From the NCBI GenBank assembly GCA_002457215.1, contig NTJZ01000003.1, positions 124,001-188,000 of the forward strand: a stretch of DNA of 64,000 nucleotides, given 5' to 3'. The position numbers and the translations under genes were made by a program. Shown piece by piece: positions 25,901-35,864 of this stretch (positions within the stretch are counted from its first letter, which is position 1; the number at the start of each line of letters is the position of its first letter). The notes beneath the pieces were generated by a model. It was not told where the DNA came from and made no database searches. It worked only from the letters and a program-made list of their open reading frames with translations. The DNA comes from OM182 bacterium MED-G28 (GTDB lineage Bacteria > Pseudomonadota > Gammaproteobacteria > Pseudomonadales > Pseudohongiellaceae).

Positions 25901-27067
25901 ATGAACCCTGAAGATAAAGGTCGACGCGATGTCCTTAAAGGTGCTCTAGGCACTGGCGTAATAGCTGCAGGTGCAGTGACTGCTCCTGGCTTTCTTTTTC
26001 CAGCACTGGCACAAGGCGAAAACTTAGTGCCTTTCACTGATGATGCTTCTGAAGCTTTTCAATGGCGCCCCATCGAACCCAACACCACTCACTGGCAGGA
26101 CACTCGAGAAATCACCTCATTCTTCACAAGCAATGATGATTTCTATCTGGTTCAACACTACGGTCAGCCAGAGGTCGACAATAGCTCTTATCGGCTAAAA
26201 GTAACTGGCATGGTTGATAATGAACTTGACCTTTCACTAAATGATTTAATGAATGGCGATATTATCGAGCAACAAGTAGGTTTCGAATGCGGTGGAAACA
26301 GCCAGAGATTATTGTACGGACTGATCGGGAATGCGAATTGGCGAGGTGTCACATTGAGCAGTATTTTGGAGAGAGCCGGCATTCAGGAAGGCGCTAAGGA
26401 AGTCGTATTTTTTGCTGCTGATACTGCAACTGAAGAGATTCGGGGCAGAGAAGTTGAAAAAGCCTTTGCGCGGAGCCTATCTATTCCAGATGCACTGCGT
26501 AGCGAAAACATGCTCGCATTTGAAATGAATGGGGAACCTCTTCCACATTATCACGGAAAACCACTAAGGCTAGTCGTTCCTGGCTGGTATGGAGTTGCTA
26601 ACGTTAAATGGCTAACCCAAATTCATGTCCAAGATACCCGTTACATGGGGCGCTTTATGGGTCGTGATTATGTCACTTTGAAGAAAACAAACGTAGGCGG
26701 GGTCGAGCGTTGGGTAGAAAATTCGGTGACAACCCTTAATCTCAAATCTTCCATAGTTCGAGTGATAGAAAGTAGCGGACAATATTCAATACAAGGGTTC
26801 GTGCTTAATGATGGTACACCTCTCGAAAGCGTCGAGATCAAAATAGATAATGGACCATGGCAAAGAGCTGAATTGAATCCACGAAATACTAAGTATTCTT
26901 GGAAATTGTTTAGTTTCGATTGGAGTAACCCTGGCGCTGGAGAGCATACTATTGTCTCTCGAGTCACCGATATAAATGGAAATGTCCAAGCGACTAATGA
27001 GGAACTTCCTGAGAAAGTTAGTTTTTGGGAAGATTTTGGGCAGTTCCCCCGCCAGGTAACTATCTGA
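25901..27067 (+). CDS. Tat-exported molybdopterin oxidoreductase of the sulfite oxidase family (SoxC/SorA-like)
   Basis: A 388-residue periplasmic enzyme. The N-terminal twin-arginine signal (GRRDVLKGALGTGV..., cleavage near residue 38 after ALAQ) is followed by the oxidoreductase molybdopterin-binding domain (about 75-260) with the Mo-ligating Cys in GFECGGNSQ and HYHGKPLRLVVPGWYG, then the sulfite-oxidase dimerisation domain (about 275-385). These two domains together define the sulfite oxidase family, whose members oxidise sulfite to sulfate. No cytochrome c partner (SorB/SoxD) or other sox gene is adjacent, so the electron acceptor and exact substrate are open. AAGAGAGA precedes the ATG. 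Confidence 0.88.
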   Translation: MNPEDKGRRDVLKGALGTGVIAAGAVTAPGFLFPALAQGENLVPFTDDASEAFQWRPIEPNTTHWQDTREITSFFTSNDDFYLVQHYGQPEVDNSSYRLKVTGMVDNELDLSLNDLMNGDIIEQQVGFECGGNSQRLLYGLIGNANWRGVTLSSILERAGIQEGAKEVVFFAADTATEEIRGREVEKAFARSLSIPDALRSENMLAFEMNGEPLPHYHGKPLRLVVPGWYGVANVKWLTQIHVQDTRYMGRFMGRDYVTLKKTNVGGVERWVENSVTTLNLKSSIVRVIESSGQYSIQGFVLNDGTPLESVEIKIDNGPWQRAELNPRNTKYSWKLFSFDWSNPGAGEHTIVSRVTDINGNVQATNEELPEKVSFWEDFGQFPRQVTI

Positions 27068-27151
27068 GAAAAGATTTCGATCACTATTGTCTGAGGGATT
27101 TTTGCATGCCAATTCATCTTATTTGTAAAGGTCCCTTAGTAGTCTGCAGGT

Positions 27152-29542
27152 GTGATTGCAGCCTCTAACCAACCCCTTCCCTTAAGTGCCTTTCTTCTAA
27201 CTCGGCAGTGGAAAGAATCTGATACTGGATTGGAATTAATTTTTTGGTTCGCCTCGAGCCAGGGGCCACTTCGTTTTCATTTGCCTAGGCAAGAAGCTAT
27301 CTGTTTCTTTCCCTCGAGCCAAACAGATAAAGTGAAGAAAATTCTAAAAGGCCAAAATAACTGGCGCATAAACTCGACTGAGCTTCTAGATTTCACGAGG
27401 CAAAAAGTATCGGCTTTGTACTTCTCCAGCCAACGACAACTATTCGACAATCGTGACCGATTGGCAATAAGAAATATTCGATTACTTGAATCAGATATTA
27501 AACCTACAGATCGTTTCTTGATGGAAAGATTCATTAAAGGTGCAGTTGAAGTTCAAGCTGAGCAACAAGACAAAGAATCCTACAAAAACCTCGTTAATGT
27601 ACGTCTGAAAGCAACGGACTATCGACCAACATTAAGTGCTATTTCAATAGATATAGAAACTGATTACGACGTTAGCAAACTTTACTCGATTGCCTTGTAT
27701 TCAGATGACATTGCTAAAGTTCTTATGATTGGGGAAGGAGAGGCAAAAAGTATAGCAATTCAATCTGGCCAAAAGCCATCTATTGACTTGCAGTTTTATG
27801 CCAATGAAAAAAATTTGCTTAAAGCCTTCCTACGAATTATTGCTGAACTGGATCCAGATGTGTTGATCGGTTGGAATGTTGTTAATTTCGATTTGAAATG
27901 CTTGCAAGATTTCGCTGATAGAGCGAGTGTTAAATTAACACTTGGTAGGAATAATGAACCAATTAATTGGCGGCAATCAAGAGACAGCGATCAGCGATTT
28001 TACGCTTTAGTTCCTGGCCGCGTGATTCTTGATGGAATAGAACTGATGCGCTCCGCCACGTATCAGTTTGAAAATTTTTCTTTAGAATATGTGTCTCGTC
28101 GCCTGCTCAAAAGAGGCAAGCTAGTAGAAGATGTTGAGCAAAGAAGCGAGGAAATAGGCAAATTATTTCTAAAAAACAAGTTAGCATTAGCTAGTTACAA
28201 TCTTGAAGACTGTCGTCTAGTTTGGGATATTTTTGAGAAAGAGAATTTACTTAGTTTTGCCATAGAACGGAGTCAATTAACAGGCTTGGAACTAGATCGT
28301 TATGGCGGATCAGTAGCAGCTATCGATTTCCTCTATTTGCCGCGATTACATCGTAAAGGTTTTGTCGCACCGGCACTGGACCAGCTAGAGACCTCGAATA
28401 TAAGCCCGGGAGGACATGTTATGGGGTCGATGCCCGGAATCCACGATAACGTTATTGTCCTTGACTTCAAAAGTTTGTATCCGAGCATCATTCGAAGTTT
28501 CCATGTGGATCCACTGGCGCTGATTGAGGGGTTAAGTGAAGATAATGCTATCGAGGGTTACGACGGTGGTCTTTTCTCCCGTGACAAATATATATTGCCT
28601 GACCTTATAGAAGATCTTTGGGTAGCTCGAGACAGAGCAAAAGCAAATAGTAATGAGGTGCTCTCTCAAGCAATAAAGATAATCATGAATTCATTTTATG
28701 GCGTACTAGGCACTATCGGGTGTCGATTTTTTGATTCGCGCCTAGTCAGTTCAATTACGAAACGTGGCCGTGAAATTATTATCCAGAGCAAAGAATATAT
28801 AGAAGATAAAGGTTACCAGGTTATCTATGGAGATACGGATTCTGTATTTGTACTTCTAGGAAACGTTCAAAAGGATAAAATTGCATCAATTGGTGATTGC
28901 ATAGCTAAAGATTTAAACAATTGGTGGAATGAAAAATTAGAAAAAGAACATAGTGTTACTAGTTTTCTAGAAATTCAGTTTGAAACTCACTATCAAAAAT
29001 TTTTAATCCCTACAATAAGAGGCTCTGATGCGGGAAGCAAAAAACGTTACGCAGGTCTACTTGCAGATAATAAAGTTCAATTTAAAGGCTTAGAAACCGT
29101 CCGCAGTGACTGGTCTCCTTTAGCCCGTGAGTTTCAAAGAGTATTGTATAAAAAAGTATTCCTTGATGAACCGTTTGATGACTATGTAAAAAATATCGTC
29201 GAGAAATTGTTGAATGGAGAGTTTGAAGACGAATTAGTGCTTCGAAAGCGCTTGCGCCGAAAATTGGATGACTATGTAAAGAACGTGCCTCCTCACGTGC
29301 AGGCTGCACGCAAAGCAGAAGTAATTCGCGACGAGAAAAAACTACCCAGCCTCTATAAGTCAGGAGGTTGGATTGAATACCTCATGACAACCAATGGTCC
29401 AGAGCCCCGTCAGTATCGCCAAGCATCAATTGACTTTAACTTTTACATTGATAAACAGTTGACACCTATTGCTGATGCAATTCTTATCTTTAAATCGTCT
29501 TCTATGAATGACATTATTAATCAGCAAATTGGCTTATTCTAA
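27152..29542 (+). CDS. polB: DNA polymerase II (family B)
   Basis: Replicative-type repair polymerase used in replication restart and translesion synthesis. The 796-residue length is close to E. coli PolB (783). The proofreading exonuclease motifs are DIET (about 166-169), GWNVVNFDLKCL and YNLEDCRLVWD; the polymerase motifs are A DFKSLYPSII (near 437), B KIIMNSFYG, and C YGDTDSVFV (near 558-566). All catalytic acids are present. The start is GTG at 27152. E. coli polB is LexA-controlled, but I see no CTGT-N8-ACAG box in the 84 bp before this gene, unlike lhr nearby. Confidence 0.96.
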   Translation: MIAASNQPLPLSAFLLTRQWKESDTGLELIFWFASSQGPLRFHLPRQEAICFFPSSQTDKVKKILKGQNNWRINSTELLDFTRQKVSALYFSSQRQLFDNRDRLAIRNIRLLESDIKPTDRFLMERFIKGAVEVQAEQQDKESYKNLVNVRLKATDYRPTLSAISIDIETDYDVSKLYSIALYSDDIAKVLMIGEGEAKSIAIQSGQKPSIDLQFYANEKNLLKAFLRIIAELDPDVLIGWNVVNFDLKCLQDFADRASVKLTLGRNNEPINWRQSRDSDQRFYALVPGRVILDGIELMRSATYQFENFSLEYVSRRLLKRGKLVEDVEQRSEEIGKLFLKNKLALASYNLEDCRLVWDIFEKENLLSFAIERSQLTGLELDRYGGSVAAIDFLYLPRLHRKGFVAPALDQLETSNISPGGHVMGSMPGIHDNVIVLDFKSLYPSIIRSFHVDPLALIEGLSEDNAIEGYDGGLFSRDKYILPDLIEDLWVARDRAKANSNEVLSQAIKIIMNSFYGVLGTIGCRFFDSRLVSSITKRGREIIIQSKEYIEDKGYQVIYGDTDSVFVLLGNVQKDKIASIGDCIAKDLNNWWNEKLEKEHSVTSFLEIQFETHYQKFLIPTIRGSDAGSKKRYAGLLADNKVQFKGLETVRSDWSPLAREFQRVLYKKVFLDEPFDDYVKNIVEKLLNGEFEDELVLRKRLRRKLDDYVKNVPPHVQAARKAEVIRDEKKLPSLYKSGGWIEYLMTTNGPEPRQYRQASIDFNFYIDKQLTPIADAILIFKSSSMNDIINQQIGLF

Positions 29543-29602
29543 ACTTTAGGTCCATTATTTTAGTTGGTTAGTTTGGTTTTTATTTTTTTCGAGAGGTAAA
29601 CG

Positions 29603-30115
29603 ATGACCACTTATTTAGTACTCACGGCAATTGGCGAAGATAAGCCGGGGCTGGTTGAGTCCCTCGCTCGAATAATTTCAGATAACTCAGGAAATTGGCT
29701 GGAAAGCAGCATGTCGCAGTTAGCGGGAAAATTCGCAGGAATTCTCCGTGTTAGTGTTAACGACAATAATGCGGATAAGCTTATACATGCGTTAGAAAAT
29801 ATTTCAGATCAATTAAAGTTAGTGATTGAGCGAGCTGAAGCTGACGGCGATATAGAGCTTCAACAAGCTGTTAAGCTCAATTTGATTGGCAATGATAGAC
29901 CTGGAATAATTCGGGAGATTTCTCATGTCCTCACGAGTCTGTCAATCAATGTGGAACAACTTTCCACAGAGTGTGCGCCAGCGCCAATGTCTAATGATGT
30001 ATTGTTTAAGGCAAAAGCAAATTTAAGAGTACCAGTAGATTTAGAGCCGGAAATGTTGCAACGGAGGATTGAGCAAATAGCAGATGATTTAATGGTAGAG
30101 ATTCAAATAAGCTAG
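29603..30115 (+). CDS. gcvR: Glycine cleavage system transcriptional repressor GcvR (double ACT domain)
   Basis: Small regulatory protein that in E. coli binds GcvA and blocks activation of gcvTHP when glycine is scarce. The 170 residues comprise two ACT domains: first YLVLTAIGEDKPGLVESLARII (about 4-25), second LNLIGNDRPGIIREISHVL (about 92-110). A good ribosome binding site (GAGAGGTAA) lies 5-8 bp before the ATG. The genes it would control, gcvT-gcvH-gcvP, are in this window at 8.6-13.2 kb. No gcvA is seen here. It does not sit beside bcp as it does in E. coli. Confidence 0.85.
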   Translation: MTTYLVLTAIGEDKPGLVESLARIISDNSGNWLESSMSQLAGKFAGILRVSVNDNNADKLIHALENISDQLKLVIERAEADGDIELQQAVKLNLIGNDRPGIIREISHVLTSLSINVEQLSTECAPAPMSNDVLFKAKANLRVPVDLEPEMLQRRIEQIADDLMVEIQIS

Positions 30116-30194
30116 AGTAGTATTGAGAGTCTTATTTTTGCCACTCGAAATCATCGATTATGTTTGCTGATAAATTTATGCTCTCGATACACAT

Positions 30195-30863
30195 TTATTC
30201 ACGCAAGCTTAGTATTTGCCAACCGTTTTTTTGTGAAATTGCAGCAAGTTTCTGATCTGGGTCAACCGCAATTGGCTCTGACACCCTCTGCATCAATGGT
30301 AGGTCATTAATTGAATCTGTATAGAACACACTGTCTTTAAGGGAAAGTGTCGAATTTGATTGGGTCAGCCACTGTTCTAGCTTCCTTACCTTACCTTCTT
30401 GAAAACAGGGAGTCCCGTCAATACGGCCGGTTAGTCTGCCGTCAATAACTTCCGCTTCTGTTGCAAGCAATAGATCTATTGTAAATAACTGCGCAATTGG
30501 TTTCGTCAGAAAATTATTCGTCGCTGTAATTATTGAACAAAAATCTCCAGCAGCTTTATGCTTAGCAACTAAGCCAAATGCTGATTCCAATAAAATTGGA
30601 TTTATAGCATTCTGCATATACTTGGCATGCAATGCGTTTCGTTCTGATTCTGTATAGTCGAGTATTGGCGACAAAGCAAAAGCGACATAGGCATGAATAT
30701 CCAGGACACCTTCCAAATAATCTTTATAGAATTTAGTGTTGATTTTCCGGTGTTCAATATCATCAACCAAACCCTCTACTATTAAGAATTCTCCCCAGGC
30801 ATTGTCGCTATCTCCAGCAAGCAGAGTGTTGTCTAAATCAAAGAGAGCGAGGCGCTGTCGCAT
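30195..30863 (-). CDS. HAD-superfamily (subfamily IB) phosphatase
   Basis: Phosphoserine-phosphatase-like hydrolase of the HAD-IB family, 222 residues. Motif I is FDLDNTLL with the nucleophile and general acid Asp9 and Asp11. Motif II is the TAT of IITATNNF, and motif III/IV is YTDSINDLPLM. I start it at the ATG at 30863 with GGA about 10 bp upstream. The ATG eight codons earlier overlaps a perfect TATAAT (30886-30891, minus strand), so that codon probably lies in the promoter rather than in the message. The physiological substrate cannot be read from sequence. It is divergent from rppH. Confidence 0.85.
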   Translation of the reverse strand: MRQRLALFDLDNTLLAGDSDNAWGEFLIVEGLVDDIEHRKINTKFYKDYLEGVLDIHAYVAFALSPILDYTESERNALHAKYMQNAINPILLESAFGLVAKHKAAGDFCSIITATNNFLTKPIAQLFTIDLLLATEAEVIDGRLTGRIDGTPCFQEGKVRKLEQWLTQSNSTLSLKDSVFYTDSINDLPLMQRVSEPIAVDPDQKLAAISQKNGWQILSLRE

Positions 30864-31074
30864 GTCGATTCCGTCCAAAAACCGCATTATATAGTGAGGA
30901 CCTTCCGAACTCGCACTAAATTTCTAGAAAATTATTCATTACCGAGATACATAGATAAGGTCTAAATACCTGACAAGCCTAATAAAAACAAATTTTCTTA
31001 GTGCTTTCGCCATTGGTCCATTTAGAAATAGTGTGAAACAATAGTGAAAAACATTTGTCTAATAATTGATATGT

Positions 31075-31581
31075 ATGATTGATTCAGAGGGCTTCCGCCC
31101 AAATGTGGGAATTGTAATTTGTAACAAGCACGGTAATTTGCTGTGGGCAAAACGAATCGGGCAGTCGGCTTGGCAATTTCCTCAAGGCGGCATAAAAGAA
31201 AATGAATCTCTGGAACAAGCCCTCTATCGTGAGTTAGATGAAGAGGTTGGGCTGACAGAAAAGGATGTCAGAATTCTTTATCAAACTACAGACTGGTTAC
31301 ATTACCGTCTGCCAAAAAATTTCATTCGCTATAAAAAAGGTCCGCTATGCATCGGACAAAAACAAAAGTGGTTCTTATTAAGCTTGGAGGGCAAAGACAG
31401 TAAGGTGGAACTAAGCCGGACTGGGCGCCCAGAATTTGATGACTGGCGATGGGTGAAATACTGGTATCCTGTTGGACAAGTTATTGAATTTAAGAGAGAT
31501 GTTTATCGCCGGGCTCTTACAGAATTAGAAGCTCCGCTTAATAACTACGTAAATCAACAACAACAAAATTCTTTTAACTAA
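31075..31581 (+). CDS. rppH: RNA pyrophosphohydrolase (Nudix)
   Basis: Removes pyrophosphate from 5'-triphosphorylated mRNA and so triggers RNase E decay. The 168-residue protein starts [17 protein letters not shown], the canonical RppH start, which fixes the ATG at 31075 (a TTG three codons earlier is also open). The Nudix box G-x5-E-x7-REUxEExGU is at residues 38-60, and [19 protein letters not shown] is the RppH-specific C-terminal block. ptsP follows after about 107 bp, the order known from E. coli and Pseudomonas. Confidence 0.95.
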   Translation: MIDSEGFRPNVGIVICNKHGNLLWAKRIGQSAWQFPQGGIKENESLEQALYRELDEEVGLTEKDVRILYQTTDWLHYRLPKNFIRYKKGPLCIGQKQKWFLLSLEGKDSKVELSRTGRPEFDDWRWVKYWYPVGQVIEFKRDVYRRALTELEAPLNNYVNQQQQNSFN

Positions 31582-31688
31582 TTAGAATATCCACCGATTA
31601 AGCTGTGCTGGGGAAACCTTTCTCTGATAATGCGAGAGTACTCACTGTATAGTTTGGAATAATTGAATCGGTGTTGCCGGGATGAGGT

Positions 31689-33962
31689 ATGCTCGAACAA
31701 CTACGAGGCATCGTTCAAAAGGTCAATGCGGCGAAAGATCTGCAATCCGCATTGAACATTATTGTTCATCGGGTTCGCGAAGCTCTCTCTACTCAAGTCT
31801 GTTCTGTTTATCTGCTAGACACTGATATCAACAGCCATGTCTTAATGGCTTCCGAAGGATTAAAAGAGGAAGCGATTGGACATGTCAGCCTCGAGCTAGG
31901 CGAAGGTTTAGTAGGCTTGGTCGCAAAGCACGCTGAACCTATCAACTTGCAAGACGCATCCAATCACCCCAGTTATTACTATGTCGAAGAAACCGGTGAA
32001 GAAGTCTTCCATGCCTTTCTCGGCGTACCAATTATTCACCATCGCGCTGTCCTTGGCGTACTCGTTGTTCAGCATGAAGACCGGCGCCGTTTTGATGAAG
32101 GAGAAGAAGCATTTTTAATTACTCTCTCAGCTCAATTAGCTGGTGTAATCGCCCATGCAGAAGCGACAGGCGCGATCGAGGGTCTCAGCCCGTCGGGTCA
32201 TAAAGTTTCTGATACTGTATTTCCTGGCATCTCGGGTTCATCAGGGGTTGCTATCGGCCAGGCTGTAGTTGTTTTTCCACCGGCTGATTTAAACCAAATA
32301 CCTGATCGTCACACGAAAAATATTGAAAAAGAAATTGAGTTCTTTAATGCATGCCTAAATGCAGTACAGGACGATATGCGTGAGCTACATAATCAATTGG
32401 CTGGACAAGTTGCTGAAGAGGAAAGACAGCTCTTTGATGTCTATGTACGAATGCTAGATGACGATGCATTAGGTAATGAAGTTGTAGAAAGAATAAAAAC
32501 AGGATCTTGGGCTCAAGGCGCGCTCGCCTACGTTGCTAAAGAGCATGTTCGTACATTTGAAATGATGAGTGACGAATATCTTCGCGAGCGGGCCGCAGAC
32601 ATTCGAGATTTGTGTAGTCGGGTTCTTTTCTACTTACAAGAAGAAGATCCGGTTACTACCGAGTACCTCGATGATACTATTTTGGTAAGTGAGGAATTAA
32701 CGCCTGCCATGCTAGCAGAAGTTCCCACGGAGAAATTAAAAGGCCTCATATCTGCAAAGGGCTCCGGCAACTCTCATGTCGCTATTCTTGCTCGAACAAT
32801 GGGTGTGCCTACTGTCATGGGTGCAGTTGATTTGCCTTTTAACCAGCTAGATGGAAAGCAGATTATCTTGGACGGCTATCGAGGGGAGGTAATTAGTAAC
32901 CCTTCTGTGCAATTACTTACTCGTTATGAAAATACTATTAAGGAGCAAGACCAGCTAGTAGCGGGCCTTGAAAACCTAAAAGACTTACCCTGTGAAACCG
33001 CTGATAATCACCGGGTTCATCTTTGGGTAAATACCGGTTTAATGTCGGATGTAATGCATTCATTAGACCAGGGTGCAGAGGGAATTGGACTTTTTCGGAC
33101 CGAAGTCCCCTTTCTTCTCAGTGAACGTTTTCCTTCGGAACAAGAGCAAACCAAAATCTATCGCGAGCAGCTCGAAGCTTTTGCTCCGAAGCTTGTTACC
33201 ATGCGTACCTTAGACGTTGGTGGTGATAAAGACTTACCTTACTTTCCAATTGAAGAGGAAAATCCATTTCTTGGATGGCGCGGAATTCGAGTTACTCTCG
33301 ACCATCCGGAAATTTTCATGGCACAAGTAAGAGCAATGCTTCGAGCTAGTATCGGTCTTGAGAATTTACAGATCATGTTGCCAATGATTAGTAATGTGAA
33401 TGAAGTTAACTCAGCAACACAATTAATTAAGCGAGCTCACCGCGAGCTCTTGCAAGAGAATCTAGACGTCAAATATCCACCAATCGGTGTGATGATCGAA
33501 CTCCCTGCGGCGGTTTACCAAACCAGAGCTTTAGCCAAGTTAGTAGATTTTATTTCCGTGGGAAGTAACGATTTGACCCAGTATTTGCTTGCAGTGGATA
33601 GAAACAATCCTAGAGTCGCGAATCTCTACAGTGCTTTTCATCCTGCAATTCTTAATGCGCTCTATCAGGTAGTTTTGCAGGCTCAGGGACAAAAGAAACC
33701 CGTGAGTATCTGTGGTGAAATGGCGGGTGATCCGGGCGCTGCAGTGCTCTTACTCGCCATGGGTTTCGATACACTGTCGATGAATGCATCAGCTTTACTG
33801 AAAGTAAAATCTGTAATACGTAGTGTGAGTTTGGATACGGCCCAAGATTTGCTGGACCAGGTTATGCAAATGGAAGATGCGCAAACGATTAGAAGTGCGG
33901 TCGACCTTACTTTATATAACGCGGGAGTCGATCGATTGTTACGATCTTCTCGAACTAATTAA
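31689..33962 (+). CDS. ptsP: Phosphoenolpyruvate-protein phosphotransferase of the nitrogen PTS (EI-Ntr)
   Basis: First enzyme of the nitrogen-related phosphotransferase relay, passing phosphate from PEP to NPr and then EIIA-Ntr. The 757 residues comprise an N-terminal GAF sensor domain (about 1-165), the EI N-terminal/swivel region with the active His in GSGNSHVAILART near 358-362, and a PEP-utilising TIM barrel (about 440-740) with LRTDVGGDKDLP-like and CGEMAGDP motifs that hold the PEP-binding Arg and Cys. It follows rppH. The downstream PTSN partners (ptsN, ptsO) are not in this window. Confidence 0.95.
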   Translation: MLEQLRGIVQKVNAAKDLQSALNIIVHRVREALSTQVCSVYLLDTDINSHVLMASEGLKEEAIGHVSLELGEGLVGLVAKHAEPINLQDASNHPSYYYVEETGEEVFHAFLGVPIIHHRAVLGVLVVQHEDRRRFDEGEEAFLITLSAQLAGVIAHAEATGAIEGLSPSGHKVSDTVFPGISGSSGVAIGQAVVVFPPADLNQIPDRHTKNIEKEIEFFNACLNAVQDDMRELHNQLAGQVAEEERQLFDVYVRMLDDDALGNEVVERIKTGSWAQGALAYVAKEHVRTFEMMSDEYLRERAADIRDLCSRVLFYLQEEDPVTTEYLDDTILVSEELTPAMLAEVPTEKLKGLISAKGSGNSHVAILARTMGVPTVMGAVDLPFNQLDGKQIILDGYRGEVISNPSVQLLTRYENTIKEQDQLVAGLENLKDLPCETADNHRVHLWVNTGLMSDVMHSLDQGAEGIGLFRTEVPFLLSERFPSEQEQTKIYREQLEAFAPKLVTMRTLDVGGDKDLPYFPIEEENPFLGWRGIRVTLDHPEIFMAQVRAMLRASIGLENLQIMLPMISNVNEVNSATQLIKRAHRELLQENLDVKYPPIGVMIELPAAVYQTRALAKLVDFISVGSNDLTQYLLAVDRNNPRVANLYSAFHPAILNALYQVVLQAQGQKKPVSICGEMAGDPGAAVLLLAMGFDTLSMNASALLKVKSVIRSVSLDTAQDLLDQVMQMEDAQTIRSAVDLTLYNAGVDRLLRSSRTN

Positions 33963-34138
33963 TACTTACTAAGAAACATTCTTTGCTAATATCGTAAAGA
34001 GCTTGTTCTTTTAAACTAGATGCCGCTCATATTCTTGTATATTCAAAGCTTCCTCCAGAATCAAACATACCGAGTTTTTCTATCATTTCCCTACAGTGGA
34101 TATTATTTCCTGCAGTCGTGAATTGCAGTTAGTTAGAC

Positions 34139-34735
34139 TTATAAAAACTCCACAGTGCCGCTCTCGAGGCAATAATCTGCACCGATAATCTTAAGCCCGC
34201 TCTCTGATCTTAATTGGCGTAGAATTTCTGACTCATTAATAAGATTGTTGATTGAAGTCTGTACATTCGCTCTAACAGCTTTTTGAATTTTTTCGTCATA
34301 TGAATCTAAGTCACTTATAGAATCTTCGATTCCTGGTTTGATACTGTCAACTATGGCTTTTAGGTTTGGTGATTGGATACTGTTTTCTTGGCCTAAATCT
34401 TCGAGAGCAGCTTTTACCGCGCCACAAGAAGTGTGGCCAAGAACTACAACAAGTTTCGTTCCAAATTTTTCAGCAGCGAATTCAATACTACCTATTTGGG
34501 AAGGAGTGGCGATGTTCCCGGCTACACGAATAACAAATAAATCACCTAATCCTTGACAAAAAATAAGTTCTAAAGGCACCCGAGAATCGGAGCAGCCTAG
34601 AATAATGGCAAAGGGAGATTGTTTCTCCACGACATCGAACCGGCTAGCTTCATCTACCTCGATAAGTGTTGTTCCATTACGAAACTTCTTATTGCCTTCT
34701 TTAAGGCGTAACAGAGCGGTATTGGCATCTATCAT
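34139..34735 (-). CDS. Beta-class carbonic anhydrase
   Basis: Zinc enzyme interconverting CO2 and bicarbonate. In the 198 residues, the zinc ligands are Cys48 (in GCSDSRVP, with the Asp50-Arg52 dyad), His101 and Cys104 (in GHTSCGAV). No signal peptide, so cytoplasmic. Single-gene unit between ptsP and the NRDE gene, with about 175-210 bp of unannotated sequence on each side. Confidence 0.92.
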   Translation of the reverse strand: MIDANTALLRLKEGNKKFRNGTTLIEVDEASRFDVVEKQSPFAIILGCSDSRVPLELIFCQGLGDLFVIRVAGNIATPSQIGSIEFAAEKFGTKLVVVLGHTSCGAVKAALEDLGQENSIQSPNLKAIVDSIKPGIEDSISDLDSYDEKIQKAVRANVQTSINNLINESEILRQLRSESGLKIIGADYCLESGTVEFL

Positions 34736-34947
34736 ATAGAGACTCAGTTAAGTTGAGATAAAGTTATTGGCGCGCGCTCGGCTTATCGGTAAGTAGCAAA
34801 CCTTTAGATTTCTTATTAAGAGCAGTGCCTTTACGGCGATTCTATTAGAGTGGAATGCTAGCATGATCTCTCTCTATTTAGCTTACGATTGAGCATAGCG
34901 TAGGAATATAAATTTCAATTCTCTATTTTAAGTGTGTTGAATAGATC

Positions 34948-35733
34948 TTAAGAGTTTTTTAAAAACCTGTAGTAATGGCTATCTACTGCTATTCCCGCCA
35001 CATCGTAATTTTGTTCGTTGAAATGTGTGTTTCCGTTTGCTTCCTTTATTATTGCCGTCGAGCATAAAGTTCCGTAACCGTGGCCGGTGTTCATGATGAA
35101 AGCTGAAGAGGTCTCTGTTTCAAGCTCCGCAGTTTTTCTGGTATCAGTTAAATTAGTAGCAGGCGATAGCTCGCGGTCTTTCATCATAGCGATAAGTTGA
35201 TCCGTACTTATGGGCCTTTCCTTCTTTAAAAGCTGCTGTAAACCTTCTCTACCTCGATTAACTTTAGGCCAATCAGAGTTTAATCTACCGTTTGATAATC
35301 CATAAAAACCGGGTTCTAATTTGGTCACCACTCTTTCGAAGTTATTGATGTAAAACATGTTATGCCCATCACCCAAAAGAAGGTTAAAACCCGCAAATTG
35401 ATCAAATTGTCCAGCGAGACTGCTAGTATATTCGTCAACACTGATGTCACTTTGTAAAAAGTTAATCGTCAGTTCGCCACGAGATCGAGGTTTTTGTTCT
35501 GATTCAGAGGGGTATTTTATGTTTGTAACTGCGCTGAATCGACCATTTCGAGTAATTCCTAACCAGGTGCCTCCGGAAACAAGGTCTTTGCCTGCCAAGA
35601 TAGCCTTGTGGTGGCAAGAAGATTTCCAGAGTGTTGCATGTTGAGTGGGACGGGAGAAAAACTCATCCCGATTAGCTGCCATAACCAGGGGGTAACTAGG
35701 CGCAGCCTGGTGGGCAAAAATAATAAGACACAT
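34948..35733 (-). CDS. NRDE family protein (TANGO2/DUF833)
   Basis: A 261-residue cytoplasmic protein beginning MCLIIFAHQ and carrying the defining MAANRDEFFSRPT string near residues 18-30, followed by GGTWLGITRNGRFSAVTN. The Cys2 and NRDE residues resemble an N-terminal nucleophile hydrolase active site, and the family includes TANGO2, implicated in heme and lipid handling in eukaryotes. The bacterial role is not established. It is divergent from lgt. Confidence 0.85.
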   Translation of the reverse strand: MCLIIFAHQAAPSYPLVMAANRDEFFSRPTQHATLWKSSCHHKAILAGKDLVSGGTWLGITRNGRFSAVTNIKYPSESEQKPRSRGELTINFLQSDISVDEYTSSLAGQFDQFAGFNLLLGDGHNMFYINNFERVVTKLEPGFYGLSNGRLNSDWPKVNRGREGLQQLLKKERPISTDQLIAMMKDRELSPATNLTDTRKTAELETETSSAFIMNTGHGYGTLCSTAIIKEANGNTHFNEQNYDVAGIAVDSHYYRFLKNS

Positions 35734-35864
35734 AGATTCTTCTATTCCCTTTCTTAAATGTTACCGCAAATCTCTGCGAATAGGTGCAATCTTGATATAC
35801 TTAGCGGATCAACTTCTCAGTAAATCTTACAACAAGCTTCTCTCAACAGTGGATAATTAAAGTA

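Noticed and set aside
26668..27117. 149-codon open frame antisense to the sulfite-oxidase-family gene
   Set aside because: The plus-strand gene has two intact domains here; the antisense frame shows no family features and is a shadow.
27068..27151. SOS box upstream of polB
   Set aside because: polB is LexA-regulated in E. coli, but this short leader has no CTGT-N8-ACAG.
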